NCBI RefSeq assembly: GCF_016802725.1
Contig: NC_052668.1
Location: forward strand, 16,721,001-16,785,000
Direction: 5' to 3'
Length of the DNA stretch: 64,000 nucleotides
Source: Solenopsis invicta
Lineage: Eukaryota > Arthropoda > Insecta > Hymenoptera > Formicidae
Position numbers and translations under genes: made by a program. Below the pieces are notes generated by a model. It was not told where the DNA came from. It saw only the letters and a list, made by a program, of their open reading frames with translations, and searched no databases. The stretch's first letter is position 1; each line of letters starts with the position of its first letter. Of this stretch, positions 13,991 to 27,002 are shown in pieces.

Positions 13991-16369
13991 ACTTTACTTA
14001 ACTTTATTAATATCTCAATCAGAGGCAGTGACTCTCTCTTCAGCTAGGCTAGAAATTCTATTTCTCGCGACAAGAATATCGCGAATTCTTCGCTGACGTA
14101 AATCGTGAGTGGCTAAGTGCCATGAATGCTTACCTGGCAATTACCAATTTCTAAGAGTCTGTATTTATCAATGTTACATTTCTCTCATTTAAATAAATCC
14201 GCAACGGAAATCGTGTTACGTATCTTTAGCACTTGGCTGTTTTTTTATGAGTAACATTCATTCTATGTAGGATCGATTTTCTATTATGATATCGAATTTC
14301 TTCACGTAGCTATAATTATGTCACTTGCAATTTTTATATCATGCTCTTTTATTCCTTGTGTTACGCTATTCTTACAAAACATATCATATTAACATTCTGC
14401 GCACATGTTATTTTTTTAGCATCATTTCTATATATGTTGAGATACTTCTGAATTAATTTCCATTACTTTTACATGATATAAAAAAATTCTTCAACGACTC
14501 TCACATATTCTTTAACATCTCCAGTAAGTATTTGTATCGTTGTTTATCATTGTTTGAAAAAGAAGCTGTATATAAATATTATAATTAATGACAGGGCTTT
14601 TAGTTTTTCAAAGAAATTCGTATACAGAAAAAAAAATTTTTTTATTTTTAAATAAATATATTTTTTAACTTTATTTCTTTGATTAAAAAAAAAACATTTT
14701 CTAAGTTTAAAAATAAAATATTTTTACTAATTAATATTTATTTATATCAAAGAAAATAATTTGATCAAAAAAAACTTTTTTGCAGCGTAAACTAAAATTG
14801 CCGAATCGTGAGTACAGAATGTTAATATATGTTTTTAATTATCTCTTTAGCGTTTTATATTTCTGGGTAAAAAAAAGGGGGGAAAACTAATGTATGTAAT
14901 CGAATCTCCTATGGTTTACTATTCTCAACATAGATCGAATCTATCAATTTCGATGTGGCCATCCACGAGGCGTAACAGAACGCTGAAAAAAACGAAACAG
15001 TTCCTGGTGCCCGCAGCTATTGGCAAAAAAAAAAAGAAAAAAAAATCCTCAGCGTCAGATAACCGGAGTGGAGTTAAAACAATTTGATTTCCGTCTAATT
15101 AGAGTCTTACACGTTGCAAAGAAGTAGTTAGAAAAAATTATGTTAGAATTGCGAGTCACAATAATTTCGGCATGATCTGATGATATCCATCAGGATTGTC
15201 CTATTCCATATAATTTATAAAAAGCAAAATAGAGTCGAGTCAAACCGAAAAGAGCGGATCAAGAAAAGAGAGAAGATCAAGAGAGATCATCGAAGGATCA
15301 TCGAAGAAAGAGAAAGACGGAACAGAGAGAGACGGAAGACGACAGCACAGTTGGAAACACGTGGCATTCACCTCAAAAAAAAAAAATGCCTGAGTCGCTC
15401 TTTCTGATTTTTTTTTTAGTTCTATTTTACGAGACCACCCTTCTAGAGCGTGTTCTACGAAGGATCTACTCCGTTTCAGACCTTTCCGACACAGTTTTAA
15501 CAATATCCATCATGAACGTACTTAAGCACGTGTGTTCTTTTTATCAAATTCTACTCAACATTAGCTTCCCCTCATCATTGGATGCAACAAAAAATTCAAG
15601 AAGATCAGTTACATCGTTTCACGGTATACAAACGGAAAATACCAAAAAAGATATAATTTTCTAAAAAAAAAAAAGTGTTTTAAATTTTTCGCAAAAAAAT
15701 TATTAAACGTCTTTAAAATGAATTTGTGCTACCATCTATTTTAACTATTCATTAAGAGAGAAAGAAAGATCCCGTCACGTCTTTATTTATTCCACGGCCA
15801 TTTACACAAGATATGATCGCAAAGAGTCGAGTTTCAATCTCATCTTTTATCGTTTTTAATCGCGGTGATGTCAAATAAATCATACTGGCGTATGATGGCG
15901 TAACCCGGTCTATATATCGTTCGCGTAATTTTTTTGTAATAAACAAGTAACTACATAACATCTAAAATATGATTAAAGATGATAAAATTCTTCAATAATA
16001 AAATAATTCTCTGGATATAATGTAACATTTATCATTCTTTTGATACCAAGTTTCCAATGATACCAAAGTCAAACTTCTTCGCATTTATACATCGAGTCTC
16101 AAAAAACAATGAAGATGACCGAGAAAAATGTCGCAAGGAAAAAAAAGTTTCGCAGTTACGCAATAAACCGCCGCGTAGGATTAACAGTTTCGACACGCAA
16201 CGATGCACCTGTATAGCGATTTTCGTGACGTCGCGGCAATTTGGCGTGTTTAGCGAACGACTTGACGAGTCATTAAACAGAGAACACTGGCAATTAATTA
16301 TCACGTTTGCGTAATCGCCGCTCGGCGGCGGCGGCGGAGGTGTGGTTGCGCAACTATCGCTCATTCTGC

Positions 16370-16372
<3 letters not shown>

Positions 16373-16427
<55 letters not shown>
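16373..16427. repeat. Long (CT)n microsatellite
   Basis: About 27 uninterrupted CT units, the longest dinucleotide run in the window. It produces spurious (Arg-Glu)n and (Leu-Ser)n frames on the two strands. Confidence 0.95.
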
Positions 16428-16430
<3 letters not shown>

Positions 16431-16989
16431 TCTCGCTAATCCACCTCTCCCCGAAATCCGTGATCCCCTCGACCTCCTCGTGTCTCTCATCTCTTCTACG
16501 TGATATCAATGTACTCGCGACTCCGGCCACGAATGATAACCTAAATTTTTCCCCGCAAGTGCAACTTAATCTCGAGAGTACGTTGTTAACGCATTGCACA
16601 GTGTAAACGTGCAAAAAGAAATAATTACTAGAAAAGATTAATAAACGATATAATAAATAAATTTTGACTTGCACTACAAACGTTTTATAAAGTTAAGAAA
16701 GAATATTGTACTATTTAGTTTATTTTTAGTTTGCTTTTTAGCTTATTTTAGAAACTGAAGAGATTTCGTATTGATATTTTTTTCCTATGCTAATAATATG
16801 AATCTTCATTAAGATTAATCTTGAGTGACATGGTGAGTGCCCGAACAAGTATCCTGATGAATATTCAAAGCAACTGCGCGAAAATAAGCAATTCCAAAAA
16901 TTTTGATTAAATTTCCGAAGGCTAAACCTGTTTACGCCTCGTGTTCTTTTACGAGTTCTTAAGCAAACGTGTAACAAAAATCACGACAT

Positions 16990-17224
16990 TGAGAGAAATG
17001 TTAAACGAACGTTTGGTTAAATAGTGATCGAATGAATTTCAAAGTAGACACTGGTACCAAAAAAAACTTGGTTACGTTTAATGAAACATTTGGCTATAAG
17101 TTGTATGAAATTGTTTGCTTAAGGCTATAGATTGTCAAAACAATTGCAATTATTTAGTAATTATAAAATTCATTTGATCATTACTCAACTAAACGTTTGG
17201 TCTATCTCACCAATATTTCTCTCA
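16990..17224. mobile_element. MITE, family A copy 2 (TIR TGAGAGAAAT)
   Basis: A 235-bp non-coding element with long imperfect inverted ends (TGAGAGAAATGTTAAACGAA at the left; the right end reads CCAATATTTCTCTCA). The ends keep similarity inward through AACGTTTGGTT, GTGATC and GAATGAATTT. It is homologous along its length to the copy at 12096-12336, with substitutions and short indels, so the two are separate old insertions of one family rather than a local duplication. Confidence 0.75.
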
Positions 17225-20200
17225 TTGACAATGAAGATTCAATATGAATACGAATCGCTGTTTTGTTCCGGATGAACGGCCTATATTTGAAAGATGCAGT
17301 GGTCGACAGATAAAATTCGAATAACTAAGGAAAAAGGGGAAAAAGGGATAAAAGTGAAACGAAAAAAAAAAAAAGAATTCGTCGTGGTCCTCTCGGTAGT
17401 GTCAAGGGGCGAATAGCATGATAGGAGAACGGTCACGAGGAAGGATGGTCAGCGGAATCCAAGCATTCTCTAGGAGGCATGTACAGAGGGAGAGACAAGG
17501 GACCGATACGTATTATAAATCAAGTAGAGGCTCCGTCCCCGCAAAGGAAATGTCGGTGGCAAAGAACGAAGGAAAAAGACGCTCGGCAGGGGGGGAGGGA
17601 GGGAGGAAAGAAGAAAGAAGGATAGGACTCGTGGCGGTGTGCGAACCGAGAGTGTGCGGTCACGATCGTACATCACCGCCGGTATTTACGAGGTACCACC
17701 GTAAATCAATGATCGCGCGATTCAACGAAATTCCTCTCTCTTCCCTTCCTGCTTGTATGCCCGGCTTCCTTCTCGCTTCCTGTACGCGATAGAACCCGTT
17801 CGTCCTCCGCGTTTCGCGGTACACCGTACTCCGCCATAGGATCGATGACGCCGTGGAATCTCGCGAGAAAGCTGCCTCGCAACAAGAAATGTCGAAGATC
17901 TCGGTCGGACCCTCATTTGACAGGTACATGTACGAGATTGTTCCACGACAACGCTTAAACAAGTGGAGAACCAATCTCTGATCCCATGGATTTCGCAAAA
18001 CATTCTTACGTGGTAACATATCCCTTAGATAAAACAACTCTTACATTGCACTATAGTTTTCGAGAAATAATTGTTTGAAATTTTCCATTTTCGGGTTCGA
18101 AAGAGAGATTCGCAAGTGGTAAGTGTGGTCGAATAAACAGAAAGCGAGCAGCTAGAATATTAAATCCACTTTATACGATCTATAATTCACGACAGACTTC
18201 GGGACAGAATTCTATTTGTAATTTTATACAAAAAAATATATGAACAAAACGTATGAAATATGTGCAGTATATAAATATCCGTAAATTGTAAATGATATAA
18301 ACTTTGGGAATATCATTCGAATCAAAACAAGAATTTTTACATGTATTTAAATAATAATTATCATAAAAACTGATAAAATTAAAATAATACCGAGATTAAA
18401 ATAATTGTAATTTTATACAATACATAAAATAGACTTTACAATTTTCTAAATATTTTTTTTATATTTCTATTAAATAATAAATCAGTATTTTCTTTAGAAT
18501 TATTGCTCAAAAATATGCAAACAATTTTAATTTTCTTTTTTTATCCAATAAATTATTTAATAACTAATTTAATTGAAAATTTAATTTTAAAAAAGCTGCA
18601 AAGAAAAAAAAGTAGATCAGCAGAGAAAATAGAACGTATGACAGCCAGCATTTTGACCTCTCGTCTTGTTTGTTCGACCACGCTTTGCTACCTGCTAAAG
18701 GCTGTTACGAACTCGGTGCATACATCACACTGTGAACAATGATTTCTAAAAAAATATTGCGGAATGATACGAGTTACCACATATTAGTGACAGGGTATAG
18801 TATAACATATTTCAAATTTGGCGAAATTCGTGAGTTCTCTTAAAAGTTGGTCCTCCTCTTGTTAATTAAATTTAATATTCTTTAATCAATTTGCTAACAT
18901 TCTTCGCAGTTTAAATTCTTCAAGCACAACCTATTATAAAGTTAAATAGACATACATTATCTTTAAGTACTATATCCTTGACTATAGATATATACGTGAT
19001 TTAAGTAATTTAACTTCTTTAAGTATTCCGCTCTATACACAACTTACTTTTCTTCAACTTTCTCTAGTAACTCTGTGCATTATAGAACCAATTTTTTTAT
19101 GTTTAATTGTATGAAAGGAAAATAGTGAAAAAATTACGCGATTTAAGTCCATCTCGAAGTGTATCTCGAACTAGCAAGACTAAAGAAAAGTAGGCGAATG
19201 ATCGCATGGTTAGCCGATTCAATCCAAAGAGATAGGACGGACCGAAGAGAGGAAGAAGGCCGAGAGCCAGTGAGACTCGGACCCGTTTAAGGCTCAGCAT
19301 TGTTTGTTCAGGCCCTTTAAACGTCGTTTAAAGCGTGACTCCCGCCAGCCCGGAAAGGATCGTTTTAACGAGGAGGTTTTTGGGACAGACAGACCAGGTC
19401 AGATCTCCTACGCTTTATGGTTACGCCACGAGGCGTTGCCCTTTGCGTTTCTCGCAGGACACCCAAGAATCAAGCCGCCCTTCTCAGCCGCACAAAGGAA
19501 AAGGTTGCCGCTTCTCGCAGCTGATCCCTTAAATCATATTACGCGATCGTCGAGGATAAGCCTGTCTTACCAATCACGCCTCTCCCTTTCCAGCAAAGAA
19601 AATCGCTTGCTTCAATCCACGTACGTATTGCGAAACACGACAATTCGAGTGTCGACGAGATTAACTTAAACGGATGAATCTCAGACATTCTTTATTATTT
19701 GATTTTGCCGTATGCAATTTTTTTTTTTTTTAATTAATGACACAAGTAAGTAAAGAAACAACCGAGGCTGCTTAATATTATTTTATGTATAAATCTTGAA
19801 TACATTTGTAGTTTTTATAAACTGTAAACACCTTACTCCAGCCAAAGAATATTTTTTTGTAATAAATTATTACAGTTTTTTGAGGTGCACTATTATTAAA
19901 TTGACGTTTAATATAATTTATGATATTATTTCTAACTTCAGTTTATAATATTGCGCAATAAAACCGGTATTCGGCATGCAGTTTATAAAAATTGAAAAAA
20001 GTATTTAAAATTAAAATAAAATATTTTTTTCTTCACTTATTTAATTATACTTAAACGGTCTAGTTTAAAATTATGGCCCATCATTTATTTCATTTTATTT
20101 AAAATCGTGATATTAAAATATCATATCATAAAATATCATAAACGTTAATTCTAATTATCATAAAAATTCTCTCAACTCTAAATTCACTTTCTCTCTTTCT

Positions 20201-22580
20201 ACGATAAAAATAAATAGAAGAGAGGGAAAATGAATTGAACGAAAAAAAATGAATTTAACAGAAGAATTTACTGGAGGTTAAAGCGTGACTCCACAATATT
20301 ATCTACACATCAGTACCTTTTGTCTACAAAACAGCATTCATGCCACGTGCACCTCGAGCGAACGTACCTTCGTATTATATCTCAGACGTCGCAAAAGAGC
20401 TATGAAATATAGGCGCATCTCGATATAAGCAGAAAATAAGAATTAGAGTAGCAACAAAAGATGAAAGCGACCTCCGACCGATGTTTCAAAGGAGCCGTAA
20501 AAGTACAATAACGACTAAGGAGGGGGAAAAGGGCATCTTCCAGGCTTTCCATGCAACGGGAAAGACGGTGTAAAGTCGAAGGCCCCTAACTCTCAAAAGT
20601 CGTGTTTTTTTTACGCGATCAGATTACAAAGAGTCGAAAGGGCTCCGAACGCCCCCGTGGGCCCTTCTGAGATCTGCCCGAACAGCTGACTGAATCTAAA
20701 CTCGGATGATGAAGCGCGCGTCTACGAAGCGCTGCGCGCTATTTTCGAGGCGCCGCCGCGTGCACAAGCGTGAAAAGAAACAAATAACACGTCACTTCCG
20801 CTAGGAGCGTTCCGCGTTTCGATTGCCTCCTCGAACCTCCAGTGATTGAAAACGTAATATTACTGCGCAGTTAACACTCTGCTTTCAGATTTCTCACGTA
20901 ATTGCGATTCTTCCGATGTAATCAACTCGAAACTCTTAGGAGTCCTGACGCGTTTCGGAAAAAATTATGACCCTTACATGTAAGAAACGAAGAACCGAAG
21001 ATACGAGTAAACTAATTTGTTTTCATTAGAAGAAAAATAATTGATAGCTTTTTTATTCAAATCAGAATCGATTTGAATTTCAATGTACTCACGAGAAAAC
21101 AATCGTATCAGGAACTAGAAATTTAAGGACAAATTGCGTCTCAATTATGCATTATAAAGTTGTAATAAGAACAATAAATAAATTATATGAATTAAGAAAA
21201 TATTATAACTATTCGTTAAACAATTACAAATAGCAACACAAATGTAGCAACGAAAAATTTGAGCCTAACATCATTCGTTCCTGCATCTTATAAGTTAAGC
21301 GGAACGAAATAAGCAGAATCAATTGAAATTTTTTTTATTTGGCACTTAGGATGCTACACCATCACTGCTGTCGTATATGAATACTTAATCGGCTTTATAC
21401 AAATTAGTCTCAACAAAGAATGCATTATTGATGCCAAAGTATGATGTAGTAAATAATTAATTAGTTATTACGGCATTATGCTTCATTAAAATGTTTTACT
21501 GAAAAAATATAATTCTTACTTATGTGTATGAATAACTAATGTATCATAATATAGTTGAGTCGTTATTCCATTATCAATTGATAGTGCAGAAAATAAATTG
21601 CAGAAACTATATTTTTTTAGTATTTAGTATTACCTTGGTACTTTATTATTTTGTAAAATTAGTGACAGACACTTAAATTTCCGAGTTGTCAAATTTATAA
21701 TTGCTGAAACTATTTTATTTGCTCTCAGTGTCAAAAGTATTTCGAAAAATACTAAAACTGCCAAGGAGCTATTTCGAATTCTCAAGAAAATATCGTATTT
21801 CTAAAAAGAATTTTTCACCAAGATTTAAAGGATATTTATACCAAGATTCGAAAAATTCGTCCACTTGCCTTGGAATAAATTAACTTTAAAGTGAAATATG
21901 TTTCATATTACCGATCCAGAGTTACCTATGTGTACTGTGTAAATTTCTATAAATCAATTAATTATCGGGGAAGAAAAATTACAGCGGCCTCGATGTTCGC
22001 GTTTTGCTAGATTTATATCGCACCTGACAGTACGTTTAAACTGGACGTAGTTTAATTCCATTAGCGAAACGAAGGCTACGCTACGTTTTAATTTCGGGTC
22101 GATGCCTCGAGCCGTCGGTCGGCTCTGCTTAAGCCGACGAATTAAAAGCGTCCGCTAATGCGCACGAGAATTAACTTCGTACGTCCGAGCCATTTTCGTG
22201 AGACAGAAGAAATAGGATTGCGTCATCACGAAAGCGTCGTGGAATTTTTTGTTCCAAGAAATCGAACGCCACGTTTCGGGCATATGTGTGTTGCGCAAGC
22301 ATTAGACCAATGATTATCGATTTGCGTCACCGCGCTGAGTCATATTAGAAAAACTGAAAACATTTTTTTCTTTTTTAAACGGTTGCGAGAAAGAAGAATT
22401 TAAACAAAAGATATCGAGAAATTATTTGAAAAGTTGTGAGTTATAAAAAAATTTTTTATTTAAAGACAAATTAATAATTCTATACGAATAGTCTGACTAT
22501 GAGTAAGCGTGTTTCCATAAAGTAAAGCTTACGTATTAATTATCGCGTTACTTTTTCTTTTTCTTCCGTTTTTGTTTTTA

Positions 22581-23141
22581 CCAGTGTTGCGCTTAAATTA
22601 AAATTATCTCGATAAAGATAAGGTAAATTACAAATTATAAGTGTATCACAGATAAGATAATTTAATTTCAATTTATACACATAAAAAAAATAAAATTATA
22701 CATGATTTTATCTACGTAAATAAAACCATATATAATTTTATCTTTCATGAGGATATGAAAATAACATTTATATTTTTATTTCTGAATTTTTATATCTTAA
22801 AAACAAAAGTTCTCCAAATAATTTAATCTGGCAAAAAAAATATTCCTTTCTGAATCAGTACGCAAATGAAAACGGGGAACACAACTCCGTTATCGCTTTA
22901 AAAAATTTTCTTGTTAAGATAAATGCTAACTTGAAGGTTGAAGACCTAAAGAAAATATTTCATTCTCTCTCGCTAATGTTCACATTATCTTAAATAACTT
23001 GAAAAAAAATAACACTTCTTTTATAAGATGAAGATAAAGATGAAGAGAATGTGCACACACATTATAATAATCTGGAGATAAAGACAAGTCAAAGCTATTT
23101 CTTTATCTAGATAATTTTCCATAGATAAGGGCAAACACTGG
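22581..23141. mobile_element. Inverted-terminal-repeat element of about 560 bp (CCAGTGTTGC ends)
   Basis: The left end begins CCAGTGTTGCGC and the right end closes with GGGCAAACACTGG. After reverse complement the two ends share CCAGTGTT and, about 15-20 bp further in, an AAAATTATCT(C/A)GATAAAGA block. Both arms are rich in GATAA motifs. The interior is AT-rich with no open frame resembling a transposase, so it is a non-autonomous element. No convincing target-site duplication is seen. It ends about 100 bp from the splice donor of the MBD-type first exon and therefore lies just inside the intron. Confidence 0.6.
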
Positions 23142-23233
23142 TTCCTACGCGATATCGCGAGGAACTCGTTGCAACTCTCGCTCGATGAGGTAGATCGAGA
23201 ACCACTGGTCACTCACTGGTAGCGTGACATCAA

Positions 23234-23239
23234 AACTCA
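23234..23239 (-). other. Splice donor GTGAGT of the MBD-type first exon
   Basis: Minus-strand GTGAGT directly follows the codon fragment AG. Translation into the intron stops at once (AGG TGA), which supports the exon end here. Confidence 0.8.
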
Positions 23240-24853
23240 CCTGATATAAATGATGACCCCGTTGGTGCATATCCTTTTCCATCCACGTGGCACGGCGATC
23301 GCTGACAGTTGTAGTTGTTGTTGTTGCTGCTGCTGCTGCTGCATCACCGCACTACCGTTCATTGTCAACACCACTGCGTTATGCTGCACACCATTATTGT
23401 TACTACCGTTGACACGCGACGGCGGCTGCTGCCGCGCAGCCTGCTGCGCGCACGCACTACCACCGCCGGGATGATTATTACTCGCCGGCATGCCGCCGTC
23501 GTGCTGTCCCGTCGGCTGTTGAAGACTCTGCTGACTCTCGTCGGGGCTGCTGAGGCTGCTGTAAGTCGTCCCCGTCGACGACTCGTCGGACCTCACCGAA
23601 TCGCAGCCACCGGTCGCGGCACCAGCACCACTAACACCAGCACTACCGTCACCAACAACACCGACCACTGTCGCGCTCAACGCTACCGACGACACCGCCT
23701 GCGAGGAGGCGGCCTGCTGACTATCGAAACCGTCCTGCTGCTGCTGCTGCCGGCTCTTGTCGTCCACACTCGTCACCGCTACCGCCGTCGCCGCCGCCTG
23801 TTGCTCACCGGCGTTTTGAAGCGCGATACCGTTACTACCGCCGACGGACGTCGAGGTACCGTACGCGACGCAGTCGTCGTCGCCACCGACGAGGAGACCG
23901 CCGACGTCACCCGGATTCGCGACTACGATTCTACTATTGTTCGTCGTGGCGTTGTATTCGCCACTCATCCTCGCGGAGTACGCGTCAGCACCGGCGGCGT
24001 GCTGGAGTCGCGCGGCGGTCTGATACACCTTCGCGCCGGATAGCATCGGATCGTTGCCGTCCACCACCGTCGAGTGTTCCCCGTTCTCCGACGTTCGCTT
24101 ATTCTCGTGCCGTGTCATCATCGCCGCCGCCGCCGCCGCCGTCGTCGTCGACGACGTGGCGCACGCTGTCGCCGTGTGCCCCAGGTTGGCCTGTCGGTAC
24201 AGCATCGCGTAATCCTCCTCGTCCTCGTTACTCGCCAGAGAAGAAGCATGCCTGGACTCGCCGCCATCCGCACCACTGGTGTTGGCCGCGACCACTACTG
24301 CCGTCGTCGTCGACGACGTCGTCTCGAGCGATGGCTTCAGCCGATGGCAACAGCCGATAGCGGGGGTGGTGGTGGTGGTAGCAGTAGCAGCAGCGACATT
24401 GCTCCCTACGTTGACTCCACCGCCGCCGCCGCCGCCGCTGTTCGTATCGTCGGCGCAATATACGGCGGTTTTGGCGGGAAATGTAGTCGCGACCGCCTGC
24501 GCCGTCGCCACCTGCGGTGCCTGCAAGATACCGGCGTACTGCTGCTGCGTCGTCTGCTGCTGTTGCTGTTGCGGCTGCGACTGATAACCGACCGCGATAG
24601 CGGCAGCAGCGGTCGCGGCGACATTCTGACCCACCGCCGTGGCGTACGCAAAGTTATCCCCCGACACGTACACTAGAACGCTATTCTGCTGTATAGCTTG
24701 CTGTTGATGCGATTGTTGCGGTGGCTGCGACTGCTGCTGCTGTTGCTGATGCTGCTGCTGCTGATGGTGATGATGATGATGATGATGCTGATGCTGATGG
24801 CCGTGACTCAGGGGAGCAGGGAGCGTGGACGGCTGCTCAGGCTTGCCGGCCAT
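23240..24853 (-). CDS. First coding exon of an MBD5/6-type methyl-CpG-binding-domain protein (partial)
   Basis: The start ATG is at 24853-24851 and the exon encodes 538 codons. The N-terminus has a His run and a long Gln-rich run. Then come Ala-, Thr-, Ser- and Gly-rich low-complexity stretches with further short Gln runs, and the last 20 or so residues read AVPRGWKRICTNGVIIYI. That segment matches the start of the MBD fold in MBD5/MBD6 proteins (VPxGWxRxxxxNGVxYIS). The exon ends ATC-AG followed by GTGAGT, so the next exon should begin with T or C and complete Ser, giving the expected YIS. Family knowledge: MBD5/6 proteins are nuclear, chromatin-associated, and the MBD binds the PR-DUB deubiquitinase; the Drosophila relative is six-banded. 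The rest of the MBD and the C-terminus are outside the window, beyond base 1. The family call rests on a short motif, and another MBD protein is possible. Confidence 0.7.
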
Positions 24854-26966
24854 GGTCCAGGTCCAGCAGCGCTGCGGATGACCCTGACGACACCCACGAC
24901 ATCACTGGCACGACGTGGCACGTAGCTCGCCTACTACGTGGAGACACCGGCGGCGAGTATTGCCGCATCCTCCGTCGCGCGAGCCGGATCACGATCCCTC
25001 ACGCGCTCGACGATGACGATGACGATGACGATGAGCCACCTCCCGGTCCCGAACGGGTGGCTGCGCTCTCGCCGATGCCGTTGTACCACGTACCGTTGCG
25101 TCCCTCCGCGCGGCACACGTAGCACGACATAATATATATGTCAGTCGCGCCGGCTTGCTCGCGCGACGAGTGCGAATCGCGCTCGATCTCAAACGTGGAG
25201 GGGAGGAGAGGGGGGAGGGGGTAGGAGAGGTCCCTCCCTTTCAAAAACGGCGGGAACTGTCCCCTACGTTGCGCGTACTCGAGGCCGGCGCGTGCTTGGC
25301 GCGCGTAGTGCACGCTGTCGTCGTCGCCGCTGTTGCTGCTGCTCGCCGCCGTCGGTCAATGGCCGTCTAACCTCCTTGACGCGGCGGGGAGCGCCGGGCA
25401 TGGCGCGGGACGCCGCGCACTCCGACGATCGTGAGTCCACTCGCTCGCTCTTTCGCTCTCTCTCTCCCTCTCTCTCTCTCCTCTTTCCCGCGAGAACCGG
25501 CGCGGCGGCGGCTCTATCGGCTATCGTCGCATTCGGCACTCGTTGTTCCTCTATCTTCTTTCCCTCCTCCACCGTTGCTGCTCCGTCGTGTTCTCCTTCT
25601 TCCTGTTGAGATACACCAGCTCAAAATGCTTGCGAACGCGATTGGAACACTACACGCCGGTACTCGAGTGCCGGCCGGCCGGCTTTCCGCGCGCGCGTTT
25701 CCGCCACCGCCTGTTGTATAGTCGCGCTCCGCGCTGCTCCGCTGCTGCTGCCTGCCTCCACCTCCTCCTCCTTCGGCCTCTTTCAAAAGTCTTCGTCCTG
25801 CAAGGGCACGACGGCGACGTTCCACGCTGATTCCTTCTGCCGCACGGGCGAACGTTGCACGCGTCGTCGTCGCGAGTCGTTACGTAGCATGATCGTGCGC
25901 GAAGCGACGGTGGCGGTGGCGGCAGCGGCGTCGAGCAAGGTCGCGACTGCTGCTAACTTCACTCGAAACTCTCATAGCCGGCGGCCCGGCGCGGCGCGCG
26001 TAGGCGAGCCGCTTGTTTATCGGCGGGGAATTACGTCTCCGAGCGAGCGAGAGAGAGAGAGAGAGAGAGAGCGCGCGCGAACGAGCAAGGTCTCGCGCGC
26101 TCGGACTCGGACTCTCAAGGTGACGGCTCGTTGAAGCCGTCGCGTCGCACCACCCGTTCGCAGCTCCCGTCGCGACGCGAAGATTCTCCCCAGTCTCGAT
26201 GTCGCGACAATGACGACGCGGCGCGCGGCCTAACTGCGTCGCGTAGCTCAATTCAGGCCGTTGCGATTCGCCCCCGCCGCTCGCGGTCACAACAACAAAC
26301 ACAGTCACCTCGTCCCGCGGAATCACACTCGCGGCTCTACTCACAGCCACTACGCAACATTACTCTCTCCGTCCTTCGTCCTCGAGCGAGTCGCGGTCAC
26401 GCACTCCGAACGAAGAAACGCGCACACGCGATTATTATGTCATTACGCGAACGGCACACGCTGGCGTGTCGCCGCCACCGAAAAAACCGAGAGACGTGGA
26501 CACGCAACAATCGCGAGATCCGCGCGACGACGTAACGACGCAGCGCGAACGCAACTCACGACGATGACAACACGACCGAACGGCGTGCCATCTCCCTCGA
26601 CACTGACTGTGCGTATACGCGAGTTTAATCGCGCCGGCGGCGGACTCGGCGCTCGGCTCGAGTCGCCCGTAGTCGGCGCTCGATCGGTAATATGGCGCGA
26701 ACGCGCACGCCGTACAAAAAAAAAAGCCACACTTTACGTCGCTGGCGTAACGATTCGGGTTAAATCGCGCACGGACGGACGAACGTTGTGTTATGACGCT
26801 GTGTCATCGTCACAACAGCAACAGCAGCAGCAGCAGCAGCAGCGAGTATCACGACCACCACCACCGCCACTCTTCCTCCTCCACCACCGCCGCCGCCGCC
26901 ACCAGCACCATTTCCACTGCCTCGTACTACCACCACCACTACAACCACCACTACCAACGCGACGAT

Positions 26967-27002
<36 letters not shown>

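Larger units (their letters stand above)
1..22580. other. Gene-free stretch, probably mostly intron of the MBD-type gene
   Basis: No exon that I can recognise lies here on either strand. Open frames are short, rich in Arg/Ser or low complexity, and lack protein-like character. The first coding exon of the minus-strand gene at 23240-24853 ends in a good splice donor and no matching continuation is visible at lower coordinates, so this stretch is inferred to be its intron. Composition alternates sharply: CpG-rich blocks around 4200-5960, 7330-7960, 8180-9360, 10620-12050, 19100-19680, 20340-20960 and 22000-22330 are separated by AT-rich DNA. The CpG-rich blocks could be enhancers, but no site is identified. 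MITE copies and microsatellites in it are listed separately. Confidence 0.5.

Noticed and set aside
16032..16674. Frames with long Arg-Glu or Leu-Ser runs
   Set aside because: Direct product of the (CT)n microsatellite at 16373-16427.
23315..24676. Long plus-strand frames antisense to the MBD-type exon
   Set aside because: They mirror the GC-rich repeat codons of the real minus-strand exon, which ends with a recognisable domain and a matching donor.
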